The notes under the pieces: model-generated
Database searches by the model: none
What the model saw: the letters and a program-made list of their open reading frames with translations, nothing else
What the model was told of the DNA's origin: nothing
In this document: in pieces, positions 23,043 to 33,858 of the stretch
Position numbering within the stretch: the first letter of the stretch is position 1
How the letters are laid out: each line of letters starts with the position of its first letter
DNA from: Cornus controversa
Taxonomy: Eukaryota > Streptophyta > Magnoliopsida > Cornales > Cornaceae
NCBI GenBank assembly: GCA_026545225.1
Contig: CM048845.1
Coordinates: 121,027,033 to 121,091,032, forward strand
DNA: 64,000 nt
Direction of reading: 5' to 3'
Made by a program: the position numbers and the translations under genes

Positions 23043-24210
23043 CTGTCAAAAACGAATGTCAAAAATGATAAATAAGAAAAATACAAAATCATAAAACTTA
23101 AGCTACGGATTTTACTCATAAATCTAGGAAATTACAAAAATCAACTAAATTTCGAATGAAATACAGAGAGTAGAAAATCTGAATTGTTAGTCTCCTTTTT
23201 AACTATAATTCAAGGTTTATTCTCTCGTTTATTTGTAAGTTTTTTATCTGTTGGTAAAGTTTCCACCTTATTTGGACCTAGTTCAAGTCAAAAGCTAACC
23301 AGAGCATAATTACCAGGGAAAAAAATAAATAAATGCTGAACAGAGCATCTACTTGATTAAATACTAATCATTTTCTTCAAGTATCATAATCACAAGCCAA
23401 AAAGGGATACAACTCGTGCACACAGAGTAGACAGGGGCGATAACTAAGCTTTCTTTATATACAACTCAATTTGCCTATACAATCAACAAACAGTGCAAGA
23501 AATCTGAATTTTTTTCTAAAATCCAAATGTAAAGAATTCAATATCAATCACTTCGACTTAAAAACAGGCATATCTACATGTTAGTGTGCCTCTTTATTTC
23601 CCATCAAGACTCTATATGAAACATAGAGATGCAGCCAGCTGAACAAAGAAAAACATCTTGGAGTTCACTTTAACCTTCCATGTCTTTCCAAGGAAAGCCA
23701 ATCCTCTCTCTACAATAAATGCTCCACAATAGGATTTCACTGCAGAGTAGTTATTCTTCACAAAATTCCATCTCAAAGTCCCCTCAGACAGAGGATCTAA
23801 ACAAAATCTCAACAAGAATAAATAAATAAATAATAATAATAAAGTATTCATGGACTCCAGATTTCAATCCTACACAAACTGAGGCTCCCAAAGCACACCT
23901 CCTCAGTATATCTGAACAATTCAACAAAGAATTCTAAAAGGTCTTCAGAAAGGCATATCCATACCCGTAACATGCCAAAATCTCATTATATGTCCATCAC
24001 CACCGAAAAGCTAAGAAACATGAAAAGACTCTCCATCTAAAAGAGAGATTTTTGTTTTGTTTTTAATTGAATCATCAATCATTTCAAGCAGATAGATAGA
24101 TCAAACAATAAATCCAATTTCTTTTTCTTTTCTGTGAGCATTTCCTGTTCACCTTCTAAAGCCAGTTACTATAAGAGCTTGACACCTCCCACAAAGCCCA
24201 TGTGACGCAT
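23043..24210. other. spacer upstream of the partial SINA-like gene
   Basis: A+T-rich. A minus-strand frame at 23612-23851 is open for about 79 codons but resembles no family and lacks splice support. No RING-encoding stretch (CxxC...CxH...CxxC) was found here. Confidence 0.45.
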
Positions 24211-24678
24211 GACGAGTAATGATTTTTGTAGATGAGCCGAATGTGTTACACCTCTACTTTTGAAGAAGGGGCAGAAACACATGAAATTAGGGATTTAATT
24301 TAATTTAGGGTTAATTTTATTATTTTGTCAATATTTTAGTTTTAAGGGGTATTTGACTATTTTACTATTTTAGGGTTTAATTATGTTTTGCCTGTATAAA
24401 GACTTCTAGGTAACTAAACAATTTAGCTTTTGATGATTAAATATATTTCGTGAGTTTGTAAACTCCTCCCGTGTCTTCCCTTCTCCCTTTGTTCTTGCTC
24501 TTCTTAATCCCTCAGTCTCTCTGGCCTCCCTCCTTCAGTTTATTTTCTCATCCCCTTCGTCTATCTTCTCACCTCCTTCTTCTAGCCTCATCTCATTTTC
24601 TGTCTTCTCATCCCTTTCTTTCTTTTTGGTTCGTTGTCAATTTGATAGCTAAGTATTACTAGCCTGTGTTCCGCATCA
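24211..24678 (+). mobile_element. Ty3/gypsy LTR (left copy)
   Basis: Starts near GACGAGTAATGATTTTTGTA and ends near CCGCATCA just before a primer-binding site. It shares long stretches with 26153-26427 (direct) and 25238-25502 (inverted): for example GAATGTGTTAC, GGGGTATTTGACTATTTTAC, TTAATTATGTTTTGCCT and GTGAGTTTGTAAACTCCTCC. C/T-rich promoter-like sequence fills its 3' part (24464-24640). The 5' boundary is approximate. Confidence 0.8.
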
Positions 24679-24680
24679 AT

Positions 24681-24692
24681 TGGTATCAGAGC
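24681..24692 (+). other. retrotransposon primer-binding site
   Basis: TGGTATCAGAGC, complementary to the 3' end of initiator methionine tRNA, the usual primer of plant LTR retrotransposons. It lies two bases after the LTR end. Confidence 0.9.
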
Positions 24693-25237
24693 AAACGATT
24701 CAAGTAGCGATCATCATCAATATTACAAGCCTACTGTTTGTCACCCATCATAAACACCAGACCCATCAACTACAATCCTAAACCCATCGGTTACTGTTCA
24801 TCAACCAAAACCCCAACTGTTAGCCAAGCGATACACCATTGTCCGCCACCAATTACAACTACTCATCATCCATCGTTAGCCCAACCAGAACCCTAACCCT
24901 CACTGTCACAACCTACCATCATCAACAATCACTCCACAAAACCTTAAACCCTAATCATTCACCAAGCAAACCCTAGCCGGCCATTGCCACCATCTACAAC
25001 AAGACCCTACCAATCCTTATTACACTATCGTGAAACCCTTAACCCCACTATCACAAAACCGTAACCCACCGAAACAGGTGTAAGCCACAACCCTCACCAC
25101 CAACATCCACGCAGCCGGAATCAGCTACAAAAGTCGTCCTTGGAAACTTCTCTCATCATTGCCGGAGTAGTTGCTGATCGTCTTCATCATCTGAACACCT
25201 CCAAGGTCTATTGTTCGTTTGAAAATAAAAAAATAAA
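24693..25237 (+). mobile_element. 5' internal leader of the gypsy element
   Basis: A C/A-rich, G-poor stretch with repeated AACCCTA-like and CCATCAT-like motifs and no long ORF, as in untranslated leaders of gypsy elements. It ends at the inverted LTR copy. Confidence 0.5.
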
Positions 25238-25502
25238 AAGAACAATAAGAGGGAGAAGGGAAGACACAAGAAGAGTTTACAAACTCACAAAATATATTTA
25301 ATCATCAAAAGTTGAATTGTTTAGTTACACAGAAGCCTTTGTATAGGCAAAACATAATTGAACCCTAAGAAACCCTAAAATAATAACATAATAAAATTAA
25401 CCCTAAATTAAATTAAATCTCTAATTTCATTTGTCTCTGCCCCTTCTCCAAAAGTAGAGACGTAACACATTCAGCTCATCCACGAAAATCATAACTCGTC
25501 CT
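25238..25502 (-). mobile_element. inverted LTR copy inside the gypsy element
   Basis: Reverse complement of the flanking LTRs, from about the CTTCCCTTCTCCCTC region to GACGAGTTATGATTTTCG. It sits between the leader and the integrase remnant, showing that the element was rearranged or received a nested, partly deleted relative in opposite orientation. Confidence 0.85.
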
Positions 25503-26152
25503 GAAGATTATTCTTTTGAGATTCTCCCTGGTTGGTTCCCTTGCCAACTTGCCATTGATTTTATTCCATTGCCTCCGCATTCCTGTTCATTTAAAATTTC
25601 AGATTCCTTTGTCCAACTTGTCCACGAGTTTCATGCCGATATACGACGACAAACTGCTTTGAGTAATACAAATTGCGAATTTACTACATATGCTCATCTT
25701 AGGAATCTTGATTTCATGGAAGGAGATTTTGTTATAATTTGTACACCACTGCAACCTTATCCAATTTTTAAATCATTTATAAATCTGGACCTAATGCATA
25801 TTTATTTGACTTGTCATCAGATAATATTATTAGTCCAATTTTTCATGTGAAGTATTTGATGCCTAATCGTGGTACCTTTGAGCTTCCCGTATTGTTATCT
25901 TGTATTCCTACAGGTGGAGTTCTATTTTCTTCAACATCAACTCTTGTTCTTCCATTCTGTCAGCCATAGTTTTTGGATTGGGTAGATGACGTTCTTGACC
26001 ATCAGATTGATTTACTCTGCAAGTACTACCCCTCTTCCGATTTCACATGGAGTACCTATGATTTTTGCCATGTTGATTCGAGCTTTTTCAAGCAGCATTA
26101 TCAGCTTCACTCTTCGGAGAAGAGTTTTTCTCCGTCGGGAAAAATTGATGCA
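25503..26152 (+). pseudogene. gypsy integrase C-terminal remnant
   Basis: Fragments in shifting frames match the end of gypsy polyproteins: a proline-leucine-rich block after FEIL, then FVQLVHEFHADIRRQTALSN, LRNLDFMEGDFVII, and in another frame SGPNAYLFDLSSDNIISPIF. Gag, protease, reverse transcriptase and RNase H are missing and at least one frameshift is present. Confidence 0.8.
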
Positions 26153-26427
26153 GGATGAGTTATGATTTTCGTGAATGAGCTGAATGTATTACGCCACTAT
26201 TTTTGGAGAAGGGGCAGGGACAAATGAAATTAGGGATTTAATATAATTTAGGATTAATTTTATTATTTTGTCATTGTTTTAGTTTTAAGGGGTATTTTAC
26301 TATTTTAGAGTTTCTTATGGTTTAATTATGTTTTGCCTATATAAAGGCTTTTGTGTAACTAAACAATTCAGCTTTTGATATTTAAATATATTTTGTGAGT
26401 TTGTAAACTCCTCCTGTATCTTCCCTT
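26153..26427 (+). mobile_element. Ty3/gypsy LTR (right copy, 3'-truncated)
   Basis: Direct copy of the first about 275 bp of the LTR at 24211. It stops at CTCCTGTATCTTCCCTTT, where it joins AACCAAACC-rich repeat sequence, so the C/T-rich LTR end is lost. Confidence 0.8.
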
Positions 26428-26825
26428 TAAACCAAACCCAACCCAATCCACGCTTGAATTTTTAAACAACAATTCAGCTTGATTAGAAAAATCGGGCTAA
26501 AAACATGGTTGATATTAAGTTAGCCTCACACTATAAAAACTGAATATAAATATATAAAAAATAATAAACTAACTCTTCGGTTTTATCACTGGCACAATTA
26601 GGGGTTCAACTCGAGCAGGTTGTTCGAGTCAAGAGATCAAGTTCAACCTTCAAACTAAACCAAACCCACTCCAACCTTCAACCCAAGCCCAATCCAGGCT
26701 TGAATTTTTAAACATCGATTCAGCTCGATTAGAAAAATCGGGCTAAAAACAGGGTTGATATTAGGTTTGCCTCACACTATAAAAACTGAATATAAATATA
26801 TAAAAAATAATAACCTAACTCTCAA
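26428..26825. repeat. direct duplication of about 145 bp units
   Basis: Two copies (about 26430-26575 and about 26655-26822) share CTTGAATTTTTAAACA, AGAAAAATCGGGCTAAAAAC, GCCTCACACTATAAAAACTG and AATATAAATATATAAAAAAT. Between them lies CGAGCAGGTTGTTCGAGTCA. The AACCC/GGGCT motifs recall non-autonomous hAT elements, but ends are not resolved. Confidence 0.75.
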
Positions 26826-27279
26826 GAAATTAATTCTCCAAAGGATTAATATACAGTAAATCAAGATATTAAGAAAAAAATTTGAAAAAAAAAAAAGTTG
26901 ATCATGAGTATAATTTTATCTAATGCATTTAAAATTATATATTAGATATATTTAAGAAAATAAAAGAGTCTGTTAAGAATGTTAACTCGGGGCATGTATT
27001 ACTAACATTGACAATCGGACCTTTAGTCAGGTTCCTACCTGCAACCTTCCTCTACCTCCAAGGGGCATATATTACTAACATTGACAAACCTTTTGAACAC
27101 CACCACCCATAACCACACACAGTTGGGTTCTCACCCTAGAAGATCAAAGCAAAGTAACTTTCCACTTTGCAAAAGCATTATGACTTACGAGATAGAAAAC
27201 ACGTTCTTTAAAAAAAAAAAAAAAGAAAGAAGATCATCTAATTACATTTAAAAGTGGAATAAGTAAAACACAAATTGAT
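26826..27279. other. A+T-rich spacer before the LINE
   Basis: Contains a short direct repeat GGGCATGTATTACTAACATT / GGGCATATATTACTAACATT (about 26990 and 27061, each followed by GACAA) and an A-rich run near 27210. No gene was seen. Confidence 0.45.
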
Positions 27280-30105
27280 TATTGCTTGTTTAGTAGAAGG
27301 GAATGGGCCTCATGTAAAGATTGTAAAGTGATTCCTGGGAAGAGCCTCACAAACCAACATCGCATACTAATTTTAGACACATTAATCAAAGGGTATAAAA
27401 AAGCAAAAAAGGGACATAAAAGCATTAAATGGAAAGAATTAAAAGGTAGTAAAGCAACCACATTTAAAGAACAAATATTAAAGGAAAAACAATGGGATTG
27501 GAATGATGATGTAAACAACTTGTGGCTCAAAATGGCAAATGATATGAGGAATAAGGCGAAAGAAATTTTGGCTGAAACTAAAAGAGAAAAAGCTTTAAAG
27601 CATGGTAACAAAGTAAGCTACAAAAAAACTTAGACATGTATAATAAAATCAAATGTGAAGCAAAGAAGATAGTAAGTCAAGCTAAACAAAGTTCACTAAA
27701 TGTCTTGTATAAAAAACCAGACACAAGAAGGCGAAAAAATTTATAAACTAGCAAAGAATTGAGATAGATTAACTAAAGACCCAAATAAAATTAGATGCAT
27801 TAAGGATGTAGATAACACAATATTAGTCAACGAAAGTAATAAATTAACTAGATGGAAGAATTATTTTTAAAATATACTAAATAAGGAATACCCTAGAGAA
27901 GACATAGAAGGAAGTGAACTTAATATAGAAATGATAAGTAAAATCGGCAACAAGGAGGTAAAGGGCATACTAAAGAAGATGATGAGTAATAAAGCGATAG
28001 ATCCGGATAATATACCTATAGTGGCTTGGCAAACATTAGGTAACGTAGGAAATTAGGAATTGAGTAGCTAACAAAGTTGTTTAACAATATCCTAAAACAA
28101 GGTATGATGCCAAATGAATGGAGAAAAAGTACCATAGTACCAATATACAAAACTAAAGGGGATGGGATATACAAACTTGTGGCAACTATAGAGGAATCAA
28201 ATTAATGAGTCATACAATGAAAATATGGAAAGGGTAATAGAACAAAGACTAAAAAAGGAATCCATGGTATCAGATAACCAATTCAAATTCATGCAGGGGA
28301 GATCACCATTGGAGACTATATAACTACTTAGACAATTAGTTAAAGAGTGTAGGAGTAAGTAACAAGACCTACATATGGTGTTTATAAACTTAGAAAAATC
28401 GTACGATAGGGTATAATTTGGTGGGGGGCTCCAACGAAAACAAATTCCCTTACAAATCATAAAAAGTATCCAAGATATGTATATGAATACAAAAACTAAA
28501 GTTCAAACCACATGTGATGACAGTCGTGAACTTTCCTACGTTACCCGGACTCGTCAATCTATCAAATTATAGGATATGGGGACTTGGCTAAAAAGTGTCC
28601 AATATTTAGACACGGATACTTGGACATTTGTAAGGAACAAACTTATACAATTTTTTATGTATGAGCCATCAATTTTTATTACTATTTTATTTAACAAATT
28701 AGAAAGAGTTGTAAAATTATATTATTTTATTATTATATATGTTTAATAAAATGAGGAGGATTGCATCACACGTGGTATCTAAGTATTACTATGTATATAC
28801 ACAATATACATTAAAAGTAAAGGTGCATAACTAGGCTTAAAAAAAAAGGTGCAGAACTGTAATTAATGATTTACAGCTGTAAACATTAGTTATTACGGTA
28901 ATAGTTTATAGTTATAAATCATTACCCTTCTCAAGAGGCTAAACCTTTAGAGATTGAACACGTGGTATTATATTGACCATTAAAAACACATAGGCCAAGC
29001 AGTGAGGCACCAAAACTTTGTTGTCTTCAACCTTTCGCTATTTTGAACCATACAACCATTTGAGCAGTGAGGCAACCAATACTATGAATGGCAGCCGTGT
29101 CCGGTAGAGAAATGAAGTGTCAGACTCATATTTCGTGTCATGTCGACACAAACACTCTCGATGACACCGGCGAGTCCAGATAACATAGGAGTTTTTCATA
29201 AACGTAGAATCGTGGCAAGGATCGGTGTTAAACCCATATCTATTTGCAATAATCTTAGATAAAATAATGAAAGACCTCCAAAACGAGATTCATGGTGCAT
29301 GATGTTTACTGATGATATTGTGCTATTGAATATCTCTAAAAAGAATTTAACAATGAAACTAGATATGTGGAGAAATACTATAGAATCGAAAGGATTGAGA
29401 ATTAGTCAAACTAAAACTAAATAAATGGAGTGTGAATTTAATAAAGATTAGGATCATGATAATCCAATGATAACACTCCAAAACCAAAAAAATTACTCAA
29501 AGCAATCATTTTCGCTACCTAGGAATGGCTAGGATCGATAATCCAAAATTATGGAGAAATAAATAGTGACATAACTAGTAGAATTGGAGTGGGTTGGACA
29601 AAATGGAAACAAGCTAGTGGGATATTATGTGATAAAAGAATAACATATAGGCTAAGAGAAAAAATTTATAGAACCGTTATTAGACCAACTATGTTGTATG
29701 GAGCACAGTATTGGGCCCTAAAAAAGAAACAAGAACAATGCCTTCATGTAAAAGAGATGAGAATGTTAAGATAGATGAGAGAAACTAGAAGAGATAGGAT
29801 TACTAATGAAAGTGTGAAAGAAAAATTAGGTGTAGCACCCATTGGTAAGAAAATTAGAGAGAGTAGGCTTAGGTAGTTTGGACACATATATTGGAGACCT
29901 AGAGACACGCCGGTCAAATGAGGGAGACTAGTTGTAATAAAAGGTAAGAGAAGGAGAGGGCGACCAAAGATACAATGGGATGAGATTATTAAAAATGACT
30001 TTAAAAAGTTAAATATAGTAAGTGAAATGGCATGTAGTAGAAAAAAGTAGGGAGAGAGAATTCATGCGTTGGATCCTATTCATATGGGATTAAGGCAAGG
30101 ATGAT
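27280..30105 (+). mobile_element. decayed RTE-type LINE, interrupted
   Basis: Ordered pieces of an RTE ORF in shifting frames: CKDCKVIPGKSLTNQH, then KGYKKAKKGHKSIKW (27290-27620); a reverse-transcriptase front part with NKEVKGILKKMMSNKAIDPD, MPNEWRKSTIVPIY and LMSHTMK-like text (27900-28260); the palm motif region MFTDDIVLLN (about 29300, a YADD-box relative); RTKTK-like text; RIGVGWTKWKQASGILCDKR and YRTVIRPTMLYGAQYWALKK (29590-29735); and the basic GRPK C-terminus near 29950. It ends in (GAT)n at 30097-30110. Many stops and frameshifts; inactive. A foreign insert splits it at about 28526-29200. Confidence 0.88.
28526..29200. mobile_element. TIR element inserted in the LINE
   Basis: LINE coding similarity stops near 28525 and resumes near 29210. 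The insert's ends are inverted: left TTCCTACGTTACCCGGACTC, right reverse complement TCCTATGTTATCTGGACTCG. Inside are GTGTCC/GGACAC motifs (for example GACACGGATACTTGGACA and GTGTCATGTCGACACAAAC). It has no ORF. The TATGTTACCCGGACTC end is widespread in dicot genomes to my knowledge. TSD not resolved. Confidence 0.6.
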
Positions 30106-30110
30106 GATGA

Positions 30111-30850
30111 TGAGTCTTGTTCTCAATGTGATCAATCCGCTTAAAATTGAAGTCTCATTTATCCCTATAAATAACAAGGTTGTAAGTTTTCCACCAAATT
30201 TGAAGAATCACCCTGTCCTCCATTCTCCCATCTCCCAAATACAAATCATATTTCCTCTTAACATTAGTAGGAACATACTGCCTTCTACTTTTTTTTACTC
30301 TCCTTCGATTGTTCATTTTTTTCATGTAGCATATTTATTTGTTTGTGGGTGTGTAATTAAAGTGTATCAGCTAATATCAAGTCATATTGCTATCAAGTTG
30401 CCCTTGTGTCCACCGATAGAGCAACCCAAGCTGATGTTATCCATCTTCAAGAAATTTTTATTCCTCATTCCTAGGCAGGCAAAAATGTCAAGGGGAGAAG
30501 CAATATCAAGAATATAAAAAGAAATTAAAAGAATAGAGAGTTAATAACCTCCTGCACAATGATTTTTCGGTTCATTTATTCTTTATACTACCAAATAAAA
30601 AATACAAATAACTACAAGATTGTAACAAGAAAGTCAAGGGGGAGGGAACGGGTGAAGAAAGAGAAAAATATATTTAAAACAAAAGTAATCATCACTAAAT
30701 AGGTATGGATATAGTAACTAGGTCTATAGATCTTCCATGTATCGCTGCATAACATTAGATCTTTACCTTCATGTGAAGCCTAGGTTGCCCAGAAAACCGC
30801 CTGATATGAGCCACACAATCGAAGTCAACAAGTATCATTGTTTTTTATTG
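30111..30850. other. spacer between LINE and the HMG-type gene
   Basis: A plus-strand frame of 138 codons at 30101-30517 has no recognisable domain and includes LINE-tail flank; not called a gene. On the minus strand 30834-30771 reads DFDCVAHIRRFSGQPRLHMK followed by GTAAAG, exon-like but without an acceptor. Confidence 0.35.
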
Positions 30851-31300
30851 TCATTTTTCATCAATTGGTTCAGTCTCAGCCTCAGTGGTGCTTTTTTCAA
30901 ATGACTACAATAATGTTTTAAAGAAAATAGCATTTGGATTGTGTCCATCTATGTTATATGGACTTTCCGAAAGCACGTAAAGTTCCCATGTCAGACACAT
31001 GACACTGGGAGATACGGGTACAGGATATGTGCCCAACATATTTAGTTAGACATGCACTAAATAGCATATTCAACATTTTTCATCAAGTGGTTCAGTCTCA
31101 GCCTAAATGGTGCTTTTTTCAAATGACTATAAGATATTTTTTATGAAAATAGCATTTGATTTGTGTCCATCTATGGTATATGGACTTTCCAAAAGCACAT
31201 AAAGTTCCCATGTCAGAGACATGACACTGGGAGATAAGGATACAGGATATGTGCCCAACATATTTGGTTAGACATGCACTAAATAACATATTGAATAATT
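30850..31300. repeat. tandem duplication of about 225 bp
   Basis: Two units, beginning TTTTCATCAATTGGTTCAGT (about 30854) and TTTTCATCAAGTGGTTCAGT (about 31076). Both continue with GGTGCTTTTTTCAAATGACT, TATGGACTTTCC, ACATGACACTGGGAGATA and AGGATATGTGCCCAACATAT. They differ by scattered substitutions. Confidence 0.9.
30851..30904 (-). CDS. candidate terminal exon of the HMG/mobile-domain gene
   Basis: After ATTATTGTAG on the minus strand, 17 codons (SFEKSTTEAETEPIDEK) and a stop follow in the phase needed to continue from the 32137 donor. The acidic Ser/Thr/Glu tail is plausible for a C-terminus. The tandem duplicate at about 31076-31129 offers a competing acceptor that gives SFEKSTI and a stop. 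Support is only phase and acceptor. Confidence 0.35.
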   Translation of the reverse strand, partial: SFEKSTTEAETEPIDEK

Positions 31301-32136
31301 CAATTTTGTTAAATTAATGCTTCAAAACAATGAAATGCCTTATGTCAAACACTATGCCATATAAAATATTTATTTACTAAAAAATAAGATAAAAATATAA
31401 AATAATATGAATATTTGGCAGTGTCCGTGTATCCTTTAATTTGGAATTGATATATCCAATGCTTGGACACATACCTGCCCTGAAATATATACCCGAGTCC
31501 ATGTAACATTACATGTTTGTTTTAACAAACAACAATCCACCTAACCTCAATGACTACCCAAAGAGCATGCTGATACCATCTTATCACTTCAAATAATGCA
31601 CAGGCCACATTAATTAGTAAATGACCACCTTACCTCGTCAAGTCACCACTATACCACATTGAGTGAGTACCTAACTCCTTTGATAATACTCCTGCTACCC
31701 ATGCCCTATGCCCATCTCATCTTCATGTGGCCTTGTCTTATTTGGACATTGAATAAACATGTTCTATCGCCAGATCTACTAGCCACATTTTATTAGGCAT
31801 CCCTCATCCATAGACAATAAAGCCCCTAACAATCATTTAAAACAAAACAAGAGAAACCAACTAACACCTTCCACTTCATTAAAAAAGCCTTAAATGGCCT
31901 GCCAATGACCCAAATTTTTGCCTCCAACACTAAGAGCTTTGCATCATAGGCCACCCTACAATATGTAGGTCAAAGCATATATCGTTGATATATAAATATC
32001 TATTGATAGGAAAAGCATTTGTGATTGATATAAACTCGTAAACATAATCCTAATCACAATAATAATAATTATTATTATTATTTAAAAAAAAAATTTAAAT
32101 ACCAAAAAAAAAATTTAAGAAATCCTGATATACTAC
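31301..32136. other. probable intron of the HMG/mobile-domain gene
   Basis: A+T-rich; TAA/AAT microsatellite near 32060. No coding exon was recognised between the 32137 donor and the tandem duplication. Confidence 0.4.
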
Positions 32137-33838
32137 CGAGTTCGCCTCCTGCACAAGGGCAAGACCATGGTCAACCTCAGTGCTCACATCTCCCAGTTGC
32201 AGGCCATTCAATTCTGATTTGTTCCCTAATGACTCTGTCCCAAGGAACCTCTCCTTGTACATCACCTGCATTAGAAAAAGATAACTTGACGAATTTGCAT
32301 AAATAATATGTTATCATATGTTACAACTAAAATGTTACCTCCCCAAACCCATAACCACCAAGCTCTCTTTCTAGTTTTTCTCGCTCAGTAATTTCTTCCT
32401 CACCCCATGACGATAAGCATGGAGCAACAAGGGCTGATTCGCAAGGTCCTCCGACAGAGATGCTCTCATAATAAAGGAGCTGTGAACCAATAAAGGTAGG
32501 AAATAAATTTTTGTTTTTCAAATAAAAATAGACTTACAAAAATAGAAGTCTTCAGAAAACAGAATAGAAAGAAAGACCAAAGACACTTTATTTACCAAAA
32601 AAGAAAAAAGAAAGAAGAAAAGAAAAAGACACTTTGTAACATTCTCCTTTACCTGGAGAAACAAAAGACAACCACCTACTGCTCGCTGCTTCCCTTGACG
32701 AAAGCGAGATACCTCACGAACTAGCCGATCCAGCAAGAATTTCCCCCAGTTGTACTGATGGATGACATCAATATTTGTCAAAACGTGAAGGAATGAAGGG
32801 CTGACATCCAGCCTTGCTGTAGGGCACAAAAGAGTGCCCAATGCATAGAGGACAAATGATCTCTTAAAGCCATCTCCTGCTTCTGGAGCTGCCAACCGCT
32901 CCTCCAAGAGGCGGACAGAAATCCCATGATTCGTAGCATTATAACTTTGACGCAATTCCGTAATTAAATCATCAGGCCCTGAATTAACCACATCCTTCCC
33001 ACTAGCTGCTAATCCCATCACAAGTTCCACATCCCGCGGTGATAAAGGAATGCGCTCATTAGAAATCTCCAAGCAGCGTCGCACAGTGTTAAATCTCTCC
33101 AATAGCCAAAGACACAAACTGCGACGGAGGGTTCTACATCTGAGACCAAGGAGGCTACCAAAACCCAGGCTCTTTACAGCATCCTTTTGGTCAGGTGTCA
33201 GGCGTTGTAAAACATTGAACAGACGACCAGGAGAACATCTGGTGACTAGTTTGGCCTGCATCACATAGGTTGTAAGATTCGTGTAATGTAGAGCATCAAT
33301 AAAAAACAATCACTCAGAAAATACTTTACCTGTTTTCTTGGTTTAGGGACACGGAGAGGAGCATTGCTCAAGTAGTTATCCCACACTTCACGAGCACGCT
33401 GAGTGTATTTTGCTTTCTCCTCGAGGCTCATGGACTTCCAAGCATCTGAAGCTGCCTTCGTGGCCTAAAATAAACAGAGATACTTCCTCCAAATTACGGT
33501 TTAGATTTTTATTTAGAAAAAAGAACTGTGCATTATAATTTTAAGACTAAATTAGGAGGCTTACAGCTTTTAAGCCTGAGGATTCAGGATGGGAAGCACT
33601 GTACTCTTTGATAAACTCGCGACTAAAACAATTAATTTAGACATAAGTACGTCGACAAGAATAATTCCGCAAGGCATATGCTAACATATCTGAGATACCA
33701 CTTTCAATAAACCAACTAATACCTAAAATGCACCCAGGAGCAAGCAGGACGAGGCGTGGCATCCTGCTTCTTCTTCTTCTTCTTTTTCCTATTCCCTTCA
33801 AATGCAGTAAGCTCTTGGTCCTTTCTCTTTCCCATCAT
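32137..33838 (-). CDS. HMG-box protein with a plant mobile-domain-like C-terminal region
   Basis: Minus-strand exons 33838-33723, 33622-33565, 33464-33330, 33255-32653, 32479-32339 and 32265-32137 join in phase with GT/AG borders to give 394 residues; the 3' end probably lies in one more exon (see 30851-30904). The start is the MMGKRKDQELTAFEG Met pair at 33838, just inside an exon opened at 33859. Residues about 18-25 are a poly-Lys nuclear-localisation-like run. Residues about 30-100 read as an HMG box: SWVHFSREFIKEYSASHPES, then AASDAWKSMSLEEKAKYTQR and YLSNAP, with the Trp/Lys-Tyr core. Residues about 105-350 (SPGRLFNVLQRL, SLGFGSLLGLRC, RIPLSPRDVELVMGL, YNWGKFLLDRLVREV, GGCLLFLQ) match the mobile-domain-like region found in plant Ulp1-type and transposon-derived proteins. 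DNA binding in the nucleus is inferred from the HMG box; the second region has no known activity. The exon structure and open frames suggest a functional host gene. Confidence 0.85.
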
Positions 33839-33858
33839 GGAATCTCCTTCAGTGGGTA

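Noticed and set aside
27279-27611. Hydrophobic minus-strand frame of 110 codons
   Set aside because: Shadow of the LINE coding sequence on the opposite strand.
30101-30517. 138-codon frame after the LINE tail
   Set aside because: Begins in the GAT repeat of the LINE tail and shows no domain.
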